A DNA stretch of 64,000 bases from VXYL01 sp965243095 (lineage in GTDB: Bacteria; Pseudomonadota; Gammaproteobacteria; Pseudomonadales; Azotimanducaceae), in contig OZ251530.1 in the NCBI GenBank assembly GCA_965243095.1, forward strand, positions 1,302,001 through 1,366,000, written 5' to 3'. The position numbers and the translations under genes are program-made. Under the pieces are notes generated by a model. The model did no database searches, was not told the origin of the DNA, and worked only from the letters and a program-made list of their open reading frames with translations. Below are positions 44,175 to 53,214 of this stretch, one piece after another (the stretch's first letter is position 1; every line of letters starts with the position of its first letter).

Positions 44175-46862
44175 TCAGAGCACGTCGTAGGAGATGCGCA
44201 CACCGAACGTGAGCGGCCGGTTGGTGGTGATGCGTTCGCGGAAGTCCTGCCGGTTCACGTGCAACTGCGCCCGCTCGTCGGTGGCGTTGCGCACGAACAG
44301 CTCCACGCCCCAGCCGGACCAAACGTAGTTCTCCCGGTCGCGCAGGATGGTCTCGCCGCGGTAGCCCACCGAGGCGTCCACCAGGAAGTAGGGCGCCTGC
44401 TCTTGGCGCGGGTCCGTGCCCGGCACGTCCACCAGCGAGTTGAAGCTGCGTCCGGCGCGGTTCGCCACCACCTGCCAGAAGGCGCGCCCGTCGCCGAAAT
44501 CCCACTCGTAGCGGGCGCGCCCGATCACTTGGTATTCCGGCGTTAGCGGCAGAGCGCTGCCGACGTCCGCCACCACGAAGTCGAAGGTGGGGTTCACGCG
44601 CACCAGCTCGGTGTTGTTCCAAGACGCCGAGGCGTGCAAGGTGAGGTTCTCCGAAGGCCGCCACTCCAGATCCAACTCCATGCCGGTGATGCGCGCGTCG
44701 CCGGCGTTGTCGACGATGGTGAAGATGGAGATGTTCTGCGAATCGAAGTGCGAGACCTGAATGTCGTTCCAGTCGATGCGGTACACGCTGCCGTTCAGCC
44801 GCAGGCGATTGTCCGAGAGCAGGGCCTTCCAACCGAATTCGACGTTGAACACCTCGTCGCTGCGGTAGGTGACCGGGATGAAGTAGTCCGGGAAGCCGCC
44901 CGGCCCGTCGTTGGCGCGCGCCGCGACGCCCTGCGGCGTGGCCACGCCCGCGGCCGCGGCGCGGTTGAAGCCCGGCGGCCGGTAGCCTTGCGAGCTGGTG
45001 GCGTAGAGCAGCACGTTGTCGCCCGTTTGCCAGGAAACGGTGAGCTTGCCGATGACGTCGCTGGCCGACATGGGTTGGAAGTCGCCCAGATTGGTGGCGT
45101 AGTCGCGGCCGCCGGCGGCGGTGGGGCGCACCGTGACGCCGGGCTCGTCGGCCAGATTCGGCACCGGCCGGCCGCCGTAGCGGAACGCCGAGAACCCCTC
45201 GAAGCCCACCTCCAAGTCGTAGCTGCGGGCGCCCACCGCCACCGTGAGCGCGTCCGTGACGTGCCACGCCACTTCGCCGAACACGGCCACCTCCTCGGTG
45301 GGGCGGGTGATGTCGTTGGTGAACTGCACCGTCGGCGCGCGCGCGTTCGGGTTGTTCGCCTTGCCGCGGATCACCGGCGTGGGATCCAAGGCGTTCCACG
45401 TCGGGTCGCCGTAGTGGAAATCGCCCACATGCTCCACCACCGCTTCTTGGTAGAACACGCCGCCGATGACGGAAATCGCTCCCAAGTCGCCGGAGATGCG
45501 GAACTCGTGGGTCCAGCGCGAATCCGCGTTGGCGATGTCCGTCCAGCCGGACGCATCCCGACATTCGATGACGCCCGGATCGCCGGAAAGGGTGGGGTCG
45601 AACACGTAGCCCACGCCGCCGCCGCCGTGGTAGCCCGGCGTGTTGTATTCGCACACGTAGCCCGGGATGTAGCCGCCGACGTTGACGTACTCGCTGTAGT
45701 CGTACACTTGGTCGATGTCGCGCTGCAGATAGGCGCCGGTGTACAACGCTTTGAGCTTGCCCAAGCGGCCTTCCAAGGTCCAAGCCGTTTGCCCGAAGGT
45801 GTCCTGCAACTCGTCGTCGGCGAAGCGCATCACCTCCAGATCGCCCACCGTCGGGTCGTAGTCGAACACGCCCTCCGCCTCCAGCGTCTGCTGGTGGTGC
45901 TGCACGGTGAACCGCCAGTCGTCGTTGAACAGGTACGTCGCTCCCAAGCGGAAGCCGCGGTAGCCGCTGTCGTTGAAGTCCTCCTGCACCAGCGCGTCGT
46001 TGCGCGCCGGCGTGTACTCCACCGGATAGGCCCGCCCGGGCTCGGCGAAGGTGCCGTCGGCGAACTCGTGGCTGTCCGCCGCCCCGCCGAGCGGCACGAA
46101 GACCACGCCGTCCGGGTTCGGCAGCGCCGGATTCAGACCCGCGTTCGGCACCAGCGCGCCGGGCATGTTGTCGATGTAGCCGCCGCGCTGGTCGTTGAAG
46201 ATGGCCAGCCGCACGCCCATGCGCCCGGACACGATGGGCAGGTTCATCACCGCCTCGGCAGAATTGGACGCCTTGCCGCCCCGCGTCAAGCCGACGCTGG
46301 CCTCGAAGCCGAGCTCGAAGCGGTCCACCTGCGGCTTGTTGGTGATCAGGCGGATGGTGCCGGCTTGGGAACTCGCGCCGTACAGCGTGCCCTGCGGCCC
46401 GGGCAGCACCTCCACGCGGGCGATGTCGGTGAGGTAGATGTCCAGGTTCCGACCGCCGGCGGAGGCCGGCTGCTCGTCCAGATACATGGCCACGTTCGGC
46501 GTGGTGCCGTTGGCTTCGGCGATGGACACGTTCACCGGGTCCACCGCCAAGCCGCGAATGAACGCCTCGTTCTGCCCCGGCCCACGCCCGCCGGCGGTGA
46601 CGTTGGGCAGATTGCGCACATAGTCCGTGAACACGTCGATGTGCTGCTCTTCCGGCGGCTGCAGATTGATGGCCAGCACGGCCAGAGAGACATCCTGCAT
46701 GCTTTCGGCGTCCTTCGTGGCGGTGACCACGATCTCCTCGATCTGCCCGTATGCCGAAATCGACCCCGCCGCCAGCGACGCGGCCGCCACCGCGCTCGCT
46801 ATGCGGCGCGCGGCGAACGTGCGGCTGCCCGCCATGCGCCCACGCGGTTTGCTGCGCTTCAT
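44175..46862 (-). CDS. TonB-dependent receptor
   Basis: 895 residues. ATG 46862 is fixed by the strong GGAGGGGGTG ahead. Signal peptide ends at SAYGQ, TonB box IEEIVVTATK, plug with AFIRGLAVDPVN and LPGPQGTLYGASSQAGTIRLI, barrel ending VRISYDVL. Of the common catabolic/siderophore plug type (LPNVTAGG, VYLDEQP-like). It is convergent with the preceding receptor. An open frame of almost the same length on the other strand is its shadow. Confidence 0.92.
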   Translation of the reverse strand: MKRSKPRGRMAGSRTFAARRIASAVAAASLAAGSISAYGQIEEIVVTATKDAESMQDVSLAVLAINLQPPEEQHIDVFTDYVRNLPNVTAGGRGPGQNEAFIRGLAVDPVNVSIAEANGTTPNVAMYLDEQPASAGGRNLDIYLTDIARVEVLPGPQGTLYGASSQAGTIRLITNKPQVDRFELGFEASVGLTRGGKASNSAEAVMNLPIVSGRMGVRLAIFNDQRGGYIDNMPGALVPNAGLNPALPNPDGVVFVPLGGAADSHEFADGTFAEPGRAYPVEYTPARNDALVQEDFNDSGYRGFRLGATYLFNDDWRFTVQHHQQTLEAEGVFDYDPTVGDLEVMRFADDELQDTFGQTAWTLEGRLGKLKALYTGAYLQRDIDQVYDYSEYVNVGGYIPGYVCEYNTPGYHGGGGVGYVFDPTLSGDPGVIECRDASGWTDIANADSRWTHEFRISGDLGAISVIGGVFYQEAVVEHVGDFHYGDPTWNALDPTPVIRGKANNPNARAPTVQFTNDITRPTEEVAVFGEVAWHVTDALTVAVGARSYDLEVGFEGFSAFRYGGRPVPNLADEPGVTVRPTAAGGRDYATNLGDFQPMSASDVIGKLTVSWQTGDNVLLYATSSQGYRPPGFNRAAAAGVATPQGVAARANDGPGGFPDYFIPVTYRSDEVFNVEFGWKALLSDNRLRLNGSVYRIDWNDIQVSHFDSQNISIFTIVDNAGDARITGMELDLEWRPSENLTLHASASWNNTELVRVNPTFDFVVADVGSALPLTPEYQVIGRARYEWDFGDGRAFWQVVANRAGRSFNSLVDVPGTDPRQEQAPYFLVDASVGYRGETILRDRENYVWSGWGVELFVRNATDERAQLHVNRQDFRERITTNRPLTFGVRISYDVL

Positions 46863-47053
46863 AGAACACCCCCTCCAAACTCTGCACAAGCATAGCGTTT
46901 GACCGTCGGCATGGGAAGTGGCGCGGTCCGTACAGCATATTGTTCGCAAGTACGGTAGACCGCGGCGTTGCCTTCGGTGGCTTGCCCCAAGCCGTTGAGG
47001 GTGTTGACGAAATCGGTTAGGTTGGCGTCTTCGAGTTGGACGGAGCGGAAACC

Positions 47054-48454
47054 GTGGCGCCAAGACGGGCCGTCGTGCGCGTGGGCGCTCGGCATGTTTA
47101 TCTGCTAACCGCAGGCCGCGGCCCGCCACTGCTGTTGCTGCATGGATCGCCGAACTCGGCGATGGCGCTGGCGGGGCTGATCGAACATCTGTCCGGCAGC
47201 TTCTTGGTGGTTGCGCCGGACACCCCGGGCAACGGCGCCTCCGATCCGTTGCCGTTGCGAGCCGCCGGCGCGGACGCCTACGCGGACGCCTTGGCGGCGT
47301 TGCTGGATGTGCTGGGGCTGCCCCGGGTGGGCGTCTACGGCCACCACACTGGCGCGGTGTTCGCGGCCGAGCTGGCGCGACGGCATCCGCAGCGGGTTGA
47401 AGCGCTTGTCTGCGAGGGCTTTCCCATTTGGACGGCTGCCGAGGCGGACGAGCTGGGCGACGAGTACCTGCCGCCGCTCGGCGTGGGCCCGGATGGTGCC
47501 CATCTGGCGCGGCTTTGGTCGCGCATCATCGACCAAAGCTGGTACTTCCCGTGGCATGTTCGGGAGGAAAGCCGGCGCATGAGTTTGGATCTTGGCGACA
47601 CCGAGCTGCTGCATGGGCGGGCGATGGATTTGCTTTGCGCGGGGGACGCCTACCGGATGCCCTACGCGGCCGCGCTGCGCACGGATGGCGAACCGCGCTT
47701 GGCCGCCCTCAACCGGCCGGCGCTGTTGACTTGCACCGCGTCCGACGTGTTGGCCGCGCACCTGCCGCGGGCACCGGCGAATCCGCGCGTGACGAAGCAG
47801 CTAGCCGACGATCGGGAACAGCTATGGCAACGCATTGCGGATTGGTTTCAACGCCATCCCCCGCCGGCCGCTGATCTGAAGTTGCCGCCGTCGCCGCGCG
47901 GCTTCGTGGATACGCCCCTCGGCCAAGTCCATGTCGTCGGCGAATCGGATGCCGCCGCGGTGTGGCTGCACGACGCCGGCGAATCGTCGGCGCAAGCCCC
48001 GGCCGGTGGCGATCACCTGTGCGTGGATCTGCCCGGCCACGGGCTTAGCGTCGCACCTTGGCCGGACGACACCGCGGCTGTGCTGGCTACTTTACGGGCC
48101 GCTTTCGACAGCGCCGGCGTTGATCCCGCGGCGGCCACAATCGAAGGTCGGGGACTGGGCCTGCAACTGGCGGCGCTGCTCGCCGGCCGCCAAGCCCGCT
48201 TGGAAACGCGGGCGGTGGAAATACCGGACATCGCGCCGCGGTGGGACGGTACGCACCTCCTCACCGCTTGGCACTTCGCACGCTACCGCAGCCAATACCA
48301 GCCGTGGCACGAACGCGGTTTCGGGCGGCGAGGCGACGCACCGCTGCCCGAGGCCGATGCGTTGCAGCGGATGACGCTGGATCTGTTGCGCGCCGGCCAG
48401 GACACGCTGGCGCGAACGCTACCGTGCAGCTTTGCCGCGGGCGAAACGCGCTGA
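47054..48454 (+). CDS. Alpha/beta-hydrolase-like protein, tandem, non-standard nucleophile elbows
   Basis: 466 residues from GTG 47054 (GGAG ahead; TTG 47036 also open). The first domain has the hydrolase fold landmarks LLLLHGSPNS (oxyanion region) and VVAPDTPGNGASD, but the elbow reads GHHTG (96-100), putting His98 where Ser, Asp or Cys is expected. The second half repeats the fold in degraded form (HLCVDLPGHGLS, ATIEGRGLGLQLAALLA), with Gly367 at the nucleophile position. It may be a non-hydrolytic or His-dependent member. A methyltransferase gene follows after 87 bases. Confidence 0.8.
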   Translation: MAPRRAVVRVGARHVYLLTAGRGPPLLLLHGSPNSAMALAGLIEHLSGSFLVVAPDTPGNGASDPLPLRAAGADAYADALAALLDVLGLPRVGVYGHHTGAVFAAELARRHPQRVEALVCEGFPIWTAAEADELGDEYLPPLGVGPDGAHLARLWSRIIDQSWYFPWHVREESRRMSLDLGDTELLHGRAMDLLCAGDAYRMPYAAALRTDGEPRLAALNRPALLTCTASDVLAAHLPRAPANPRVTKQLADDREQLWQRIADWFQRHPPPAADLKLPPSPRGFVDTPLGQVHVVGESDAAAVWLHDAGESSAQAPAGGDHLCVDLPGHGLSVAPWPDDTAAVLATLRAAFDSAGVDPAAATIEGRGLGLQLAALLAGRQARLETRAVEIPDIAPRWDGTHLLTAWHFARYRSQYQPWHERGFGRRGDAPLPEADALQRMTLDLLRAGQDTLARTLPCSFAAGETR

Positions 48455-48541
48455 CGTGCGCCCGTGCGTGCGGCGTTCGCTGTGGCAAACTGACTTTCCA
48501 ACGAGGGTAAGCGTCGGTGGCGAGCCGGCGGAGGAACGCCA

Positions 48542-49738
48542 ATGGACGAGTTGAACCACGACGGGCTGCCGGACTATCGCGCCGTGGGCCGTCACGCCGT
48601 GTTTCCGGCGGCCGATCATGATCAAACCGAGCGGTTCAACTTCTTGGCGCGGCTGAATCGGCATCTGGCGTCGGTGGTGCTGCCCGGCGTTGCGGACGCC
48701 TATCGGCAGCGCGTCGAACCGGCATTCGAGGAGGCCAACGGGCGCAAGCCGGCGCGGCGCCCCGAAGCGCGGCGGGCGTTGGCGGCGGATCCCCTGTACC
48801 AAACGTGGAGCGCGTTGCGCCGCAACGCGATGGAGATGCGGCAGCAGGCGGGGATGGCGGTGGTGCTGGGGCAACGCGAACGTCTCATCGACGATACGCG
48901 GCGTTTGGTGGAAGCCGGCCGGCTGCAGCTCGACCCCGACGTTTCAATTCCCCCGTACCTCACCGCGGTGGATCACCACTGCATGCCCGGCAGCTACTAC
49001 ACCGAGCGCACGGCGGACGACGTGACCGCGGCGGCGAACTACGACGCCGGCATGTTCGTCACCACCGGCGGGATGCTCGGCCGCTACACCGACGGCGGCG
49101 GCCGAGGCATGGTGGAATACATGCGCCGGCACCACCCGAACTGGCAGCCGCGGCGCATACTGGACTTGGGCTGCGGCCTTGGTCACAACGTGCTGCCCAT
49201 CGCCGCGGCCTACCCCGAGGCGCAGGTCGTGGCGGTGGATGTGGCGGCGCCGATGCTCCGCTACGGCGCGGCGCGAGCGGCTAGCTTGGGCGTGGACAAC
49301 GTGGTCTTCGCGCAGGCGGACGCCGCGGATCTCTCGCGGTTCGACGACGCCGGCTTCGATTGGATCCAAAGCACGATGTTCCTGCACGAAACCTCCAGCC
49401 GGGCGTTGCGCCGGATCATGGCGGAGAACCGCCGGCTCATCGCCCCGGGCGGCTTCGTCATCCACATCGAGCAACCGCAATACGACGCCGCCATGCCGCT
49501 CTTCGAGCAGGTGATGCGCGATTGGGACGCCTTCAACAACAACGAGCCGTTCTGGACGAAGCTGCACGAGGTGGACCTCGACCAGTGCATGGTGGACGCC
49601 GGGTTCGAGCGTTCGCAACTGCTGCACGGCAGCGTCACCGCGGTGGTTGATCGCGGACTGTTTCCCGACGCCGCCGACGATGGCGCGGAGGATTACGGCC
49701 GCCGCGCCGCTTGGCGGATCACCGGCGCCCATGTCTGA
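48542..49738 (+). CDS. Class I SAM-dependent methyltransferase
   Basis: 398 residues: an N-terminal helical part of about 200 residues unique to this subgroup, then a Rossmann methylase domain with motif I ILDLGCGLGHNVLPIAAAYP, acidic VVAVDVA, and IQSTMFLHETSS at the post-II position, followed by ENRRLIAPGGFVIHIEQPQ. Small-molecule type; substrate unknown. It overlaps the next small gene by eight bases and leads toward the LeuCD-type genes, suggesting one operon. Confidence 0.88.
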   Translation: MDELNHDGLPDYRAVGRHAVFPAADHDQTERFNFLARLNRHLASVVLPGVADAYRQRVEPAFEEANGRKPARRPEARRALAADPLYQTWSALRRNAMEMRQQAGMAVVLGQRERLIDDTRRLVEAGRLQLDPDVSIPPYLTAVDHHCMPGSYYTERTADDVTAAANYDAGMFVTTGGMLGRYTDGGGRGMVEYMRRHHPNWQPRRILDLGCGLGHNVLPIAAAYPEAQVVAVDVAAPMLRYGAARAASLGVDNVVFAQADAADLSRFDDAGFDWIQSTMFLHETSSRALRRIMAENRRLIAPGGFVIHIEQPQYDAAMPLFEQVMRDWDAFNNNEPFWTKLHEVDLDQCMVDAGFERSQLLHGSVTAVVDRGLFPDAADDGAEDYGRRAAWRITGAHV

Positions 49739-50090
49739 GCCGTTCGATCCGGTCGCTCTCGCCGGCGCCAAGGCCAAGGGCAAGCGGCCCTACTTTTTCT
49801 CTGACGCGGACGTGGAGCGCGTGCTCTCCATCGCCATGAGCGTGGCCGGGGAGCTGGCCGTGACGCGCATGCGGCTGGACACCTTGGAGGAACTGCTGGT
49901 GGAACGCGGCATCCTCGCCAAGGAGGACATCGACAACTTCGACCCCAACGCGGAGCAACGCCGCGCCCGCGGCCGCTGGCAGGCCGAGTACCTGGCGCGA
50001 ATACTGCGCATCGTGCAGCAGGAGCGGGAAGCCCTCGCCACCCCGGACGAGCCGACTTCCGCGGCCGCCGGCGAACGCCTTGACCCGTAA
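49731..50090 (+). CDS. Conserved small protein of unknown function
   Basis: 119 residues from ATG 49731, inside the end of the methyltransferase gene. Helical, charged, no signal or membrane segment: KGKRPYFFSDADVERVLSIA, LDTLEELLVERGILAKEDID, QAEYLARILRIVQQERE. The layout (RVxxxLxTLEELLVERGxxxxE) recalls small proteins found next to dehydratase genes, but I cannot name a family. Overlaps the LeuC-type gene by 11 bases, so it is part of the same operon. Confidence 0.65.
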   Translation: MSEPFDPVALAGAKAKGKRPYFFSDADVERVLSIAMSVAGELAVTRMRLDTLEELLVERGILAKEDIDNFDPNAEQRRARGRWQAEYLARILRIVQQEREALATPDEPTSAAAGERLDP

Positions 50091-51519
50091 GCACTCGCCC
50101 CTTGCCAATGCGCGGAGTTTGCCAAGCGAACTCCATCGCGCTCCAAAGGGGCGCGCCCAGACCCTGTTCGACAAGCTCTGGCACAGCCACTGCATCGAAA
50201 CCGACGCGGACGGCGAAAGCCTGCTCTACATCGACCGCGTTTGCCTGCACGAGCGCACCGGCAGCATCGCGCTGGCCGAGCTGGCGGCGCGCGGCCAGAC
50301 GGTTCGCCAGCCGCGCCACGTGTTCTGCATGATGGATCATGTGGTGGACACGCGGCCGGGGCGCGGCGACGCCACCCCGGTTCCGGGCGGCGCGGACTTC
50401 ATCGTCGGCTTGCGCCGCCACGCCGAGCGGTTCGGGCTGCGCTTGTTCGACGTGGGCGACGAGGACCAAGGCATCGGCCACTTGGTGAGCGCCGAGCAGG
50501 GCATCGCGCTGCCCGGCCTGACGGTGGTTTGCCCGGATTCCCACACCTGCACCTTGGGCGCGCTCGGCTGCCTGGCGTTCGGCATCGGCAGCAGCGACGT
50601 GGAGCATGTGCTCGCCACCTCGACGTTGCGCCTCGACAAACCCGCCAACATGCGCGTCGTCATAAATGGCGTGCTGGCACCTCATGCCACCGCCAAAGAC
50701 TTGGCGTTGTTTCTCATCGCCGAACACGGTGCCGCCGGCGGCCGCGGCGCGGCGTTGGAGTTCGCTGGCGAAGCGATAGCCGGCTTGGACCTGGAAGCCC
50801 GCCAGACGCTCTGCAACATGGCCGTGGAGTTCGGCGCCGCGACGGCGCTCATCGCGCCGGACGACGCGACCATCGCCTATGTTGCCGAGCGGCCGTATGC
50901 CCCTTCGCCCCTCCCCACCGCGGCTTGGCAAGCGCTCAGGACGGACGCCGACGCCACCTTCGAGCATTGCCTGCGCATTGACGCCTCGGCGGTGGCCCCG
51001 CGCGTCACATGGGGCACTTCGCCGGCGCAAGGCGTTCCCATCGATGGCCGCGTGCCGCCACCGCGGGATTTGGCCGACCAACGCGCCCTCGACTACATCG
51101 GCCTGCAACCGGGCACCGCGATGACGGACGTTTCCATCGACGCGGCCTTCATAGGTTCCTGCACCAACGCCCGCCTGAGCGACTTGCGCCTGGCCGCCGC
51201 CGTGCTGAAAAACCACCGCGTCGCCCCGGGCGTGGCCGCGGTTTGCGTGCCGGGTTCAACCCAAGTGAAACGAGCCGCGGAGGCCGAGGGACTGCACCGA
51301 ACCTTCCAAGCTGCCGGCTTCGAGTGGCGCGAAGCGGGCTGCGCCATGTGCTTCTACGCCGGCGGCGAGACCTTCGGCCCGGGCAAGCGCGTCATCACCA
51401 CCACCAACCGCAACTTCGAGGGCCGCCAAGGCCCTGGCACACGCTCCCACCTGGCGAGCCCGGCGGTGGTGGCGGCCTCCGCCATTCGCGGCCGAATCGC
51501 CACGCCGACGATGGTGTAG
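50080..51519 (+). CDS. leuC: LeuC-type hydro-lyase large subunit (3-isopropylmalate dehydratase family)
   Basis: 479 residues of the aconitase superfamily. Cluster ligands are seen in CPDSHTCTLGALG, GSCTNARLSDL and CAMCFYAGG. TTG 50080 opens the frame inside the previous gene; the family-typical QTLFDKLWHSHCI starts about 30 residues later, so the exact start is open. The region HVFCMMDHVVDTRPGRG differs from the usual ATMDHNVPT of LeuC. With the small subunit next to it, it interconverts a 2-hydroxyacid and its isomer. No leuA or leuB lies here, so a substrate other than isopropylmalate is possible. Confidence 0.8.
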   Translation: MTRKHSPLANARSLPSELHRAPKGRAQTLFDKLWHSHCIETDADGESLLYIDRVCLHERTGSIALAELAARGQTVRQPRHVFCMMDHVVDTRPGRGDATPVPGGADFIVGLRRHAERFGLRLFDVGDEDQGIGHLVSAEQGIALPGLTVVCPDSHTCTLGALGCLAFGIGSSDVEHVLATSTLRLDKPANMRVVINGVLAPHATAKDLALFLIAEHGAAGGRGAALEFAGEAIAGLDLEARQTLCNMAVEFGAATALIAPDDATIAYVAERPYAPSPLPTAAWQALRTDADATFEHCLRIDASAVAPRVTWGTSPAQGVPIDGRVPPPRDLADQRALDYIGLQPGTAMTDVSIDAAFIGSCTNARLSDLRLAAAVLKNHRVAPGVAAVCVPGSTQVKRAAEAEGLHRTFQAAGFEWREAGCAMCFYAGGETFGPGKRVITTTNRNFEGRQGPGTRSHLASPAVVAASAIRGRIATPTMV

Positions 51520-51536
51520 GCCGCGCCGAGGCACCC

Positions 51537-52157
51537 ATGCAGCCCTTCACCCGCCATCGCGGCGTTGCCGTGCCGCTGCTGCGCGACAACGTGGACACCG
51601 ATGCCATCATCCCCTCACGGGAAATGCGCCGCGTGTCCAAACGCGGCTTGGGCATCGGCCTATTCGCCAACTGGCGCTACGCGGACGTGGGCACCCGCCT
51701 CCCAAACCCGGATTTCGTGTTGAACGACCCCGCCTACGCCGGCGCCACCATCCTGCTCGCCGGCGCCAACTTCGGCTGCGGCTCCTCCCGCGAACACGCC
51801 GTCTGGGCCCTCGCGGATTTCGGTATCCGCGCCATCTTCGCCCCCAGCTTCGCCGTCATCTTCCGCAAAAACTGCATCGCCAACGGCCTGCTCCCCGGAA
51901 CGATGCCGATGAACGACCTAACCGCGCTTGCGCGTTGGGTGCAAGAAGCGCCCCAGCAGAACCTCTTGACCGTGGATCTGGATGCCGCCACCATCGCCAC
52001 CACGTCCACGCAAGTCGCCTTCGGCACCCGACCGTCCGACCGAATCCGCCTACTGCGCGGCTTGGATCCCATCGCCCACACGCTGACGAGCACGGCGCGA
52101 ATCACCGCGTTCGAGAAGGCGTGGTGGCGGGCTTGCCCATCGGCCCGGTTGGATTGA
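51537..52157 (+). CDS. leuD: LeuD-type hydro-lyase small subunit
   Basis: 206 residues from ATG 51537. Swivelling domain of the aconitase family: VPLLRDNVDTDAIIPSREM at the N-terminus, LLAGANFGCGSSREHAVWAL (the GCGSSREHA signature) and FAPSFAVIFRKNCIANGLLP. It supplies substrate-recognition residues to the large subunit encoded 17 bases upstream. Normal length. Last gene of the 48.5-52.2 kb cluster. Confidence 0.88.
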   Translation: MQPFTRHRGVAVPLLRDNVDTDAIIPSREMRRVSKRGLGIGLFANWRYADVGTRLPNPDFVLNDPAYAGATILLAGANFGCGSSREHAVWALADFGIRAIFAPSFAVIFRKNCIANGLLPGTMPMNDLTALARWVQEAPQQNLLTVDLDAATIATTSTQVAFGTRPSDRIRLLRGLDPIAHTLTSTARITAFEKAWWRACPSARLD

Positions 52158-52270
52158 CGATGCGCGTCGGCATCCACTGCGAGCATTCTTGAGCACCAAT
52201 GACCACGGCGTTGCTTGCCAAACGATCGAGCTGGTATGCTGTGCCTCCAACAAGCGACGGGGCAAACATC

Positions 52271-52684
52271 ATGGCGGATTTGCAGTGGATGGTGATGGCC
52301 GCGGTTGCGATCGTGGCTGTCGTCGTCACCATCTATTTCGGCATACAGAACCTGCGGAACGTCCTCATGCAGCGAGAACGGGATTCGGGCTACGCGAGCG
52401 GCCGTGTAGAGGCAAAGCTCGAGAACTTGGAACAGCACTTGCGCGTTGTAAACGAAAAGTTGGAACAGCACATGCGCGTCGTAAACGAAAAGCTGGATGT
52501 GCACCATGTGCTGCTCCGGGAAGTACGGGGCGAGGCAAAGAAGCAGAGTAGGCGCTTACGCAAGCTGCGCAAGCGAGTTGAGGCGCTGGAGTCCAATCCT
52601 TGGCCCCCGACGAACCCTCCCGCTAAGGTATTGGAAATGCCTGGGCGGGACTCCGCTGTTGAGCGAGGCGGAAGATCCGTGTGA
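52271..52684 (+). CDS. Membrane-anchored coiled-coil protein
   Basis: 137 residues from ATG 52271 (CGGGGC ahead). One N-terminal membrane helix (WMVMAAVAIVAVVVTIYFGI) followed by a long coiled coil and a basic segment (KKQSRRLRKLRKRVEAL), then a Pro-rich tail. The coiled coil contains a perfect tandem duplication of 11 residues (LEQHxRVVNEK). Its stop overlaps the start of the next gene by one base (TGATG). Function unknown. Confidence 0.7.
   Translation: MADLQWMVMAAVAIVAVVVTIYFGIQNLRNVLMQRERDSGYASGRVEAKLENLEQHLRVVNEKLEQHMRVVNEKLDVHHVLLREVRGEAKKQSRRLRKLRKRVEALESNPWPPTNPPAKVLEMPGRDSAVERGGRSV
52427..52492 (+). repeat. 33-bp tandem repeat, two units
   Basis: Two units, 52427-52459 and 52460-52492, differing at two positions, inside the coiled-coil gene. 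The length is a multiple of three, so the frame is kept; copy number may vary between strains. Confidence 0.9.
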
Positions 52685-53142
52685 TGAACCAGCGAGAAAG
52701 CCTCAAAACTCTGCCCGGCGTCAAGGTCATGGTCGAGTCCTTCAGCAGGGAGGCAGCAGATGCAGGTTTCGACCGGCACACGTTCCAAACGGATGTTGAG
52801 ATCAAGTTGCGTATGGCCGGCATCAGCGTGTTGGAGACGGAGGATCGCGGGACGCCTGATCTCTACGTCAATGTCAACGTCTTGCACAAGGGAACGAACC
52901 CAAAGGGTGCATTCAACGTTCGCTTGGCGCTGAGTCAAGAAGCCGTCCTCCAATCTCAAGTACGTTCCTACCGAGGAAACTCGGAAGATGGTTTGGCGAC
53001 GGCCACGATGTTCGCAACCACTTGGTCGATAGGGGCCTTGGGATTCGGCGACGTTGCTTACGTTCGGAATGCGGTCAGGGACTTGGTCGACGAGTTCGTC
53101 AACGACTGGCTGGCGGTTAACCCACTCAACGGCACTGCATAA
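52684..53142 (+). CDS. Conserved protein of unknown function
   Basis: 152 residues, start ATG 52684 overlapping the previous stop. It matches a layout I have seen in many uncharacterised bacterial proteins: LPGVKVMVESF, then FQTDVEIKLRMAGISVL, DLYVNVNVL, RLALSQEAVLQSQ, TTWSIGALGFG and DLVDEFVNDWLAVNP. No signal peptide is seen in this start choice. Alternating strands and helices suggest a small globular domain. Probably works with the membrane coiled-coil protein; role unknown. Confidence 0.75.
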   Translation: MNQRESLKTLPGVKVMVESFSREAADAGFDRHTFQTDVEIKLRMAGISVLETEDRGTPDLYVNVNVLHKGTNPKGAFNVRLALSQEAVLQSQVRSYRGNSEDGLATATMFATTWSIGALGFGDVAYVRNAVRDLVDEFVNDWLAVNPLNGTA

Positions 53143-53188
53143 CCTCCGCTGTCGGGCAAGGCCAAGCGGATTCGTGGCTGTCCGGTGA

Positions 53189-53214
53189 GCCTAGGCGGTG
53201 CCGTTCCGCTAGGC
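53189..53214. terminator. Possible bidirectional terminator hairpin
   Basis: GCCTAGGCGG and CCGCTAGGC can pair with one bulge around a 7-base loop. It lies between the convergent unknown-function gene and the CoA-transferase gene, touching the last codons of the latter. No clear T-run follows on either strand, so it may instead be a transcript-end stabiliser. Confidence 0.3.

Noticed and set aside
44110..46938. 942-codon open frame on the minus strand in another phase of the TonB receptor
   Set aside because: The receptor frame has signal peptide, plug and barrel; this one is Arg/Gly-rich filler.
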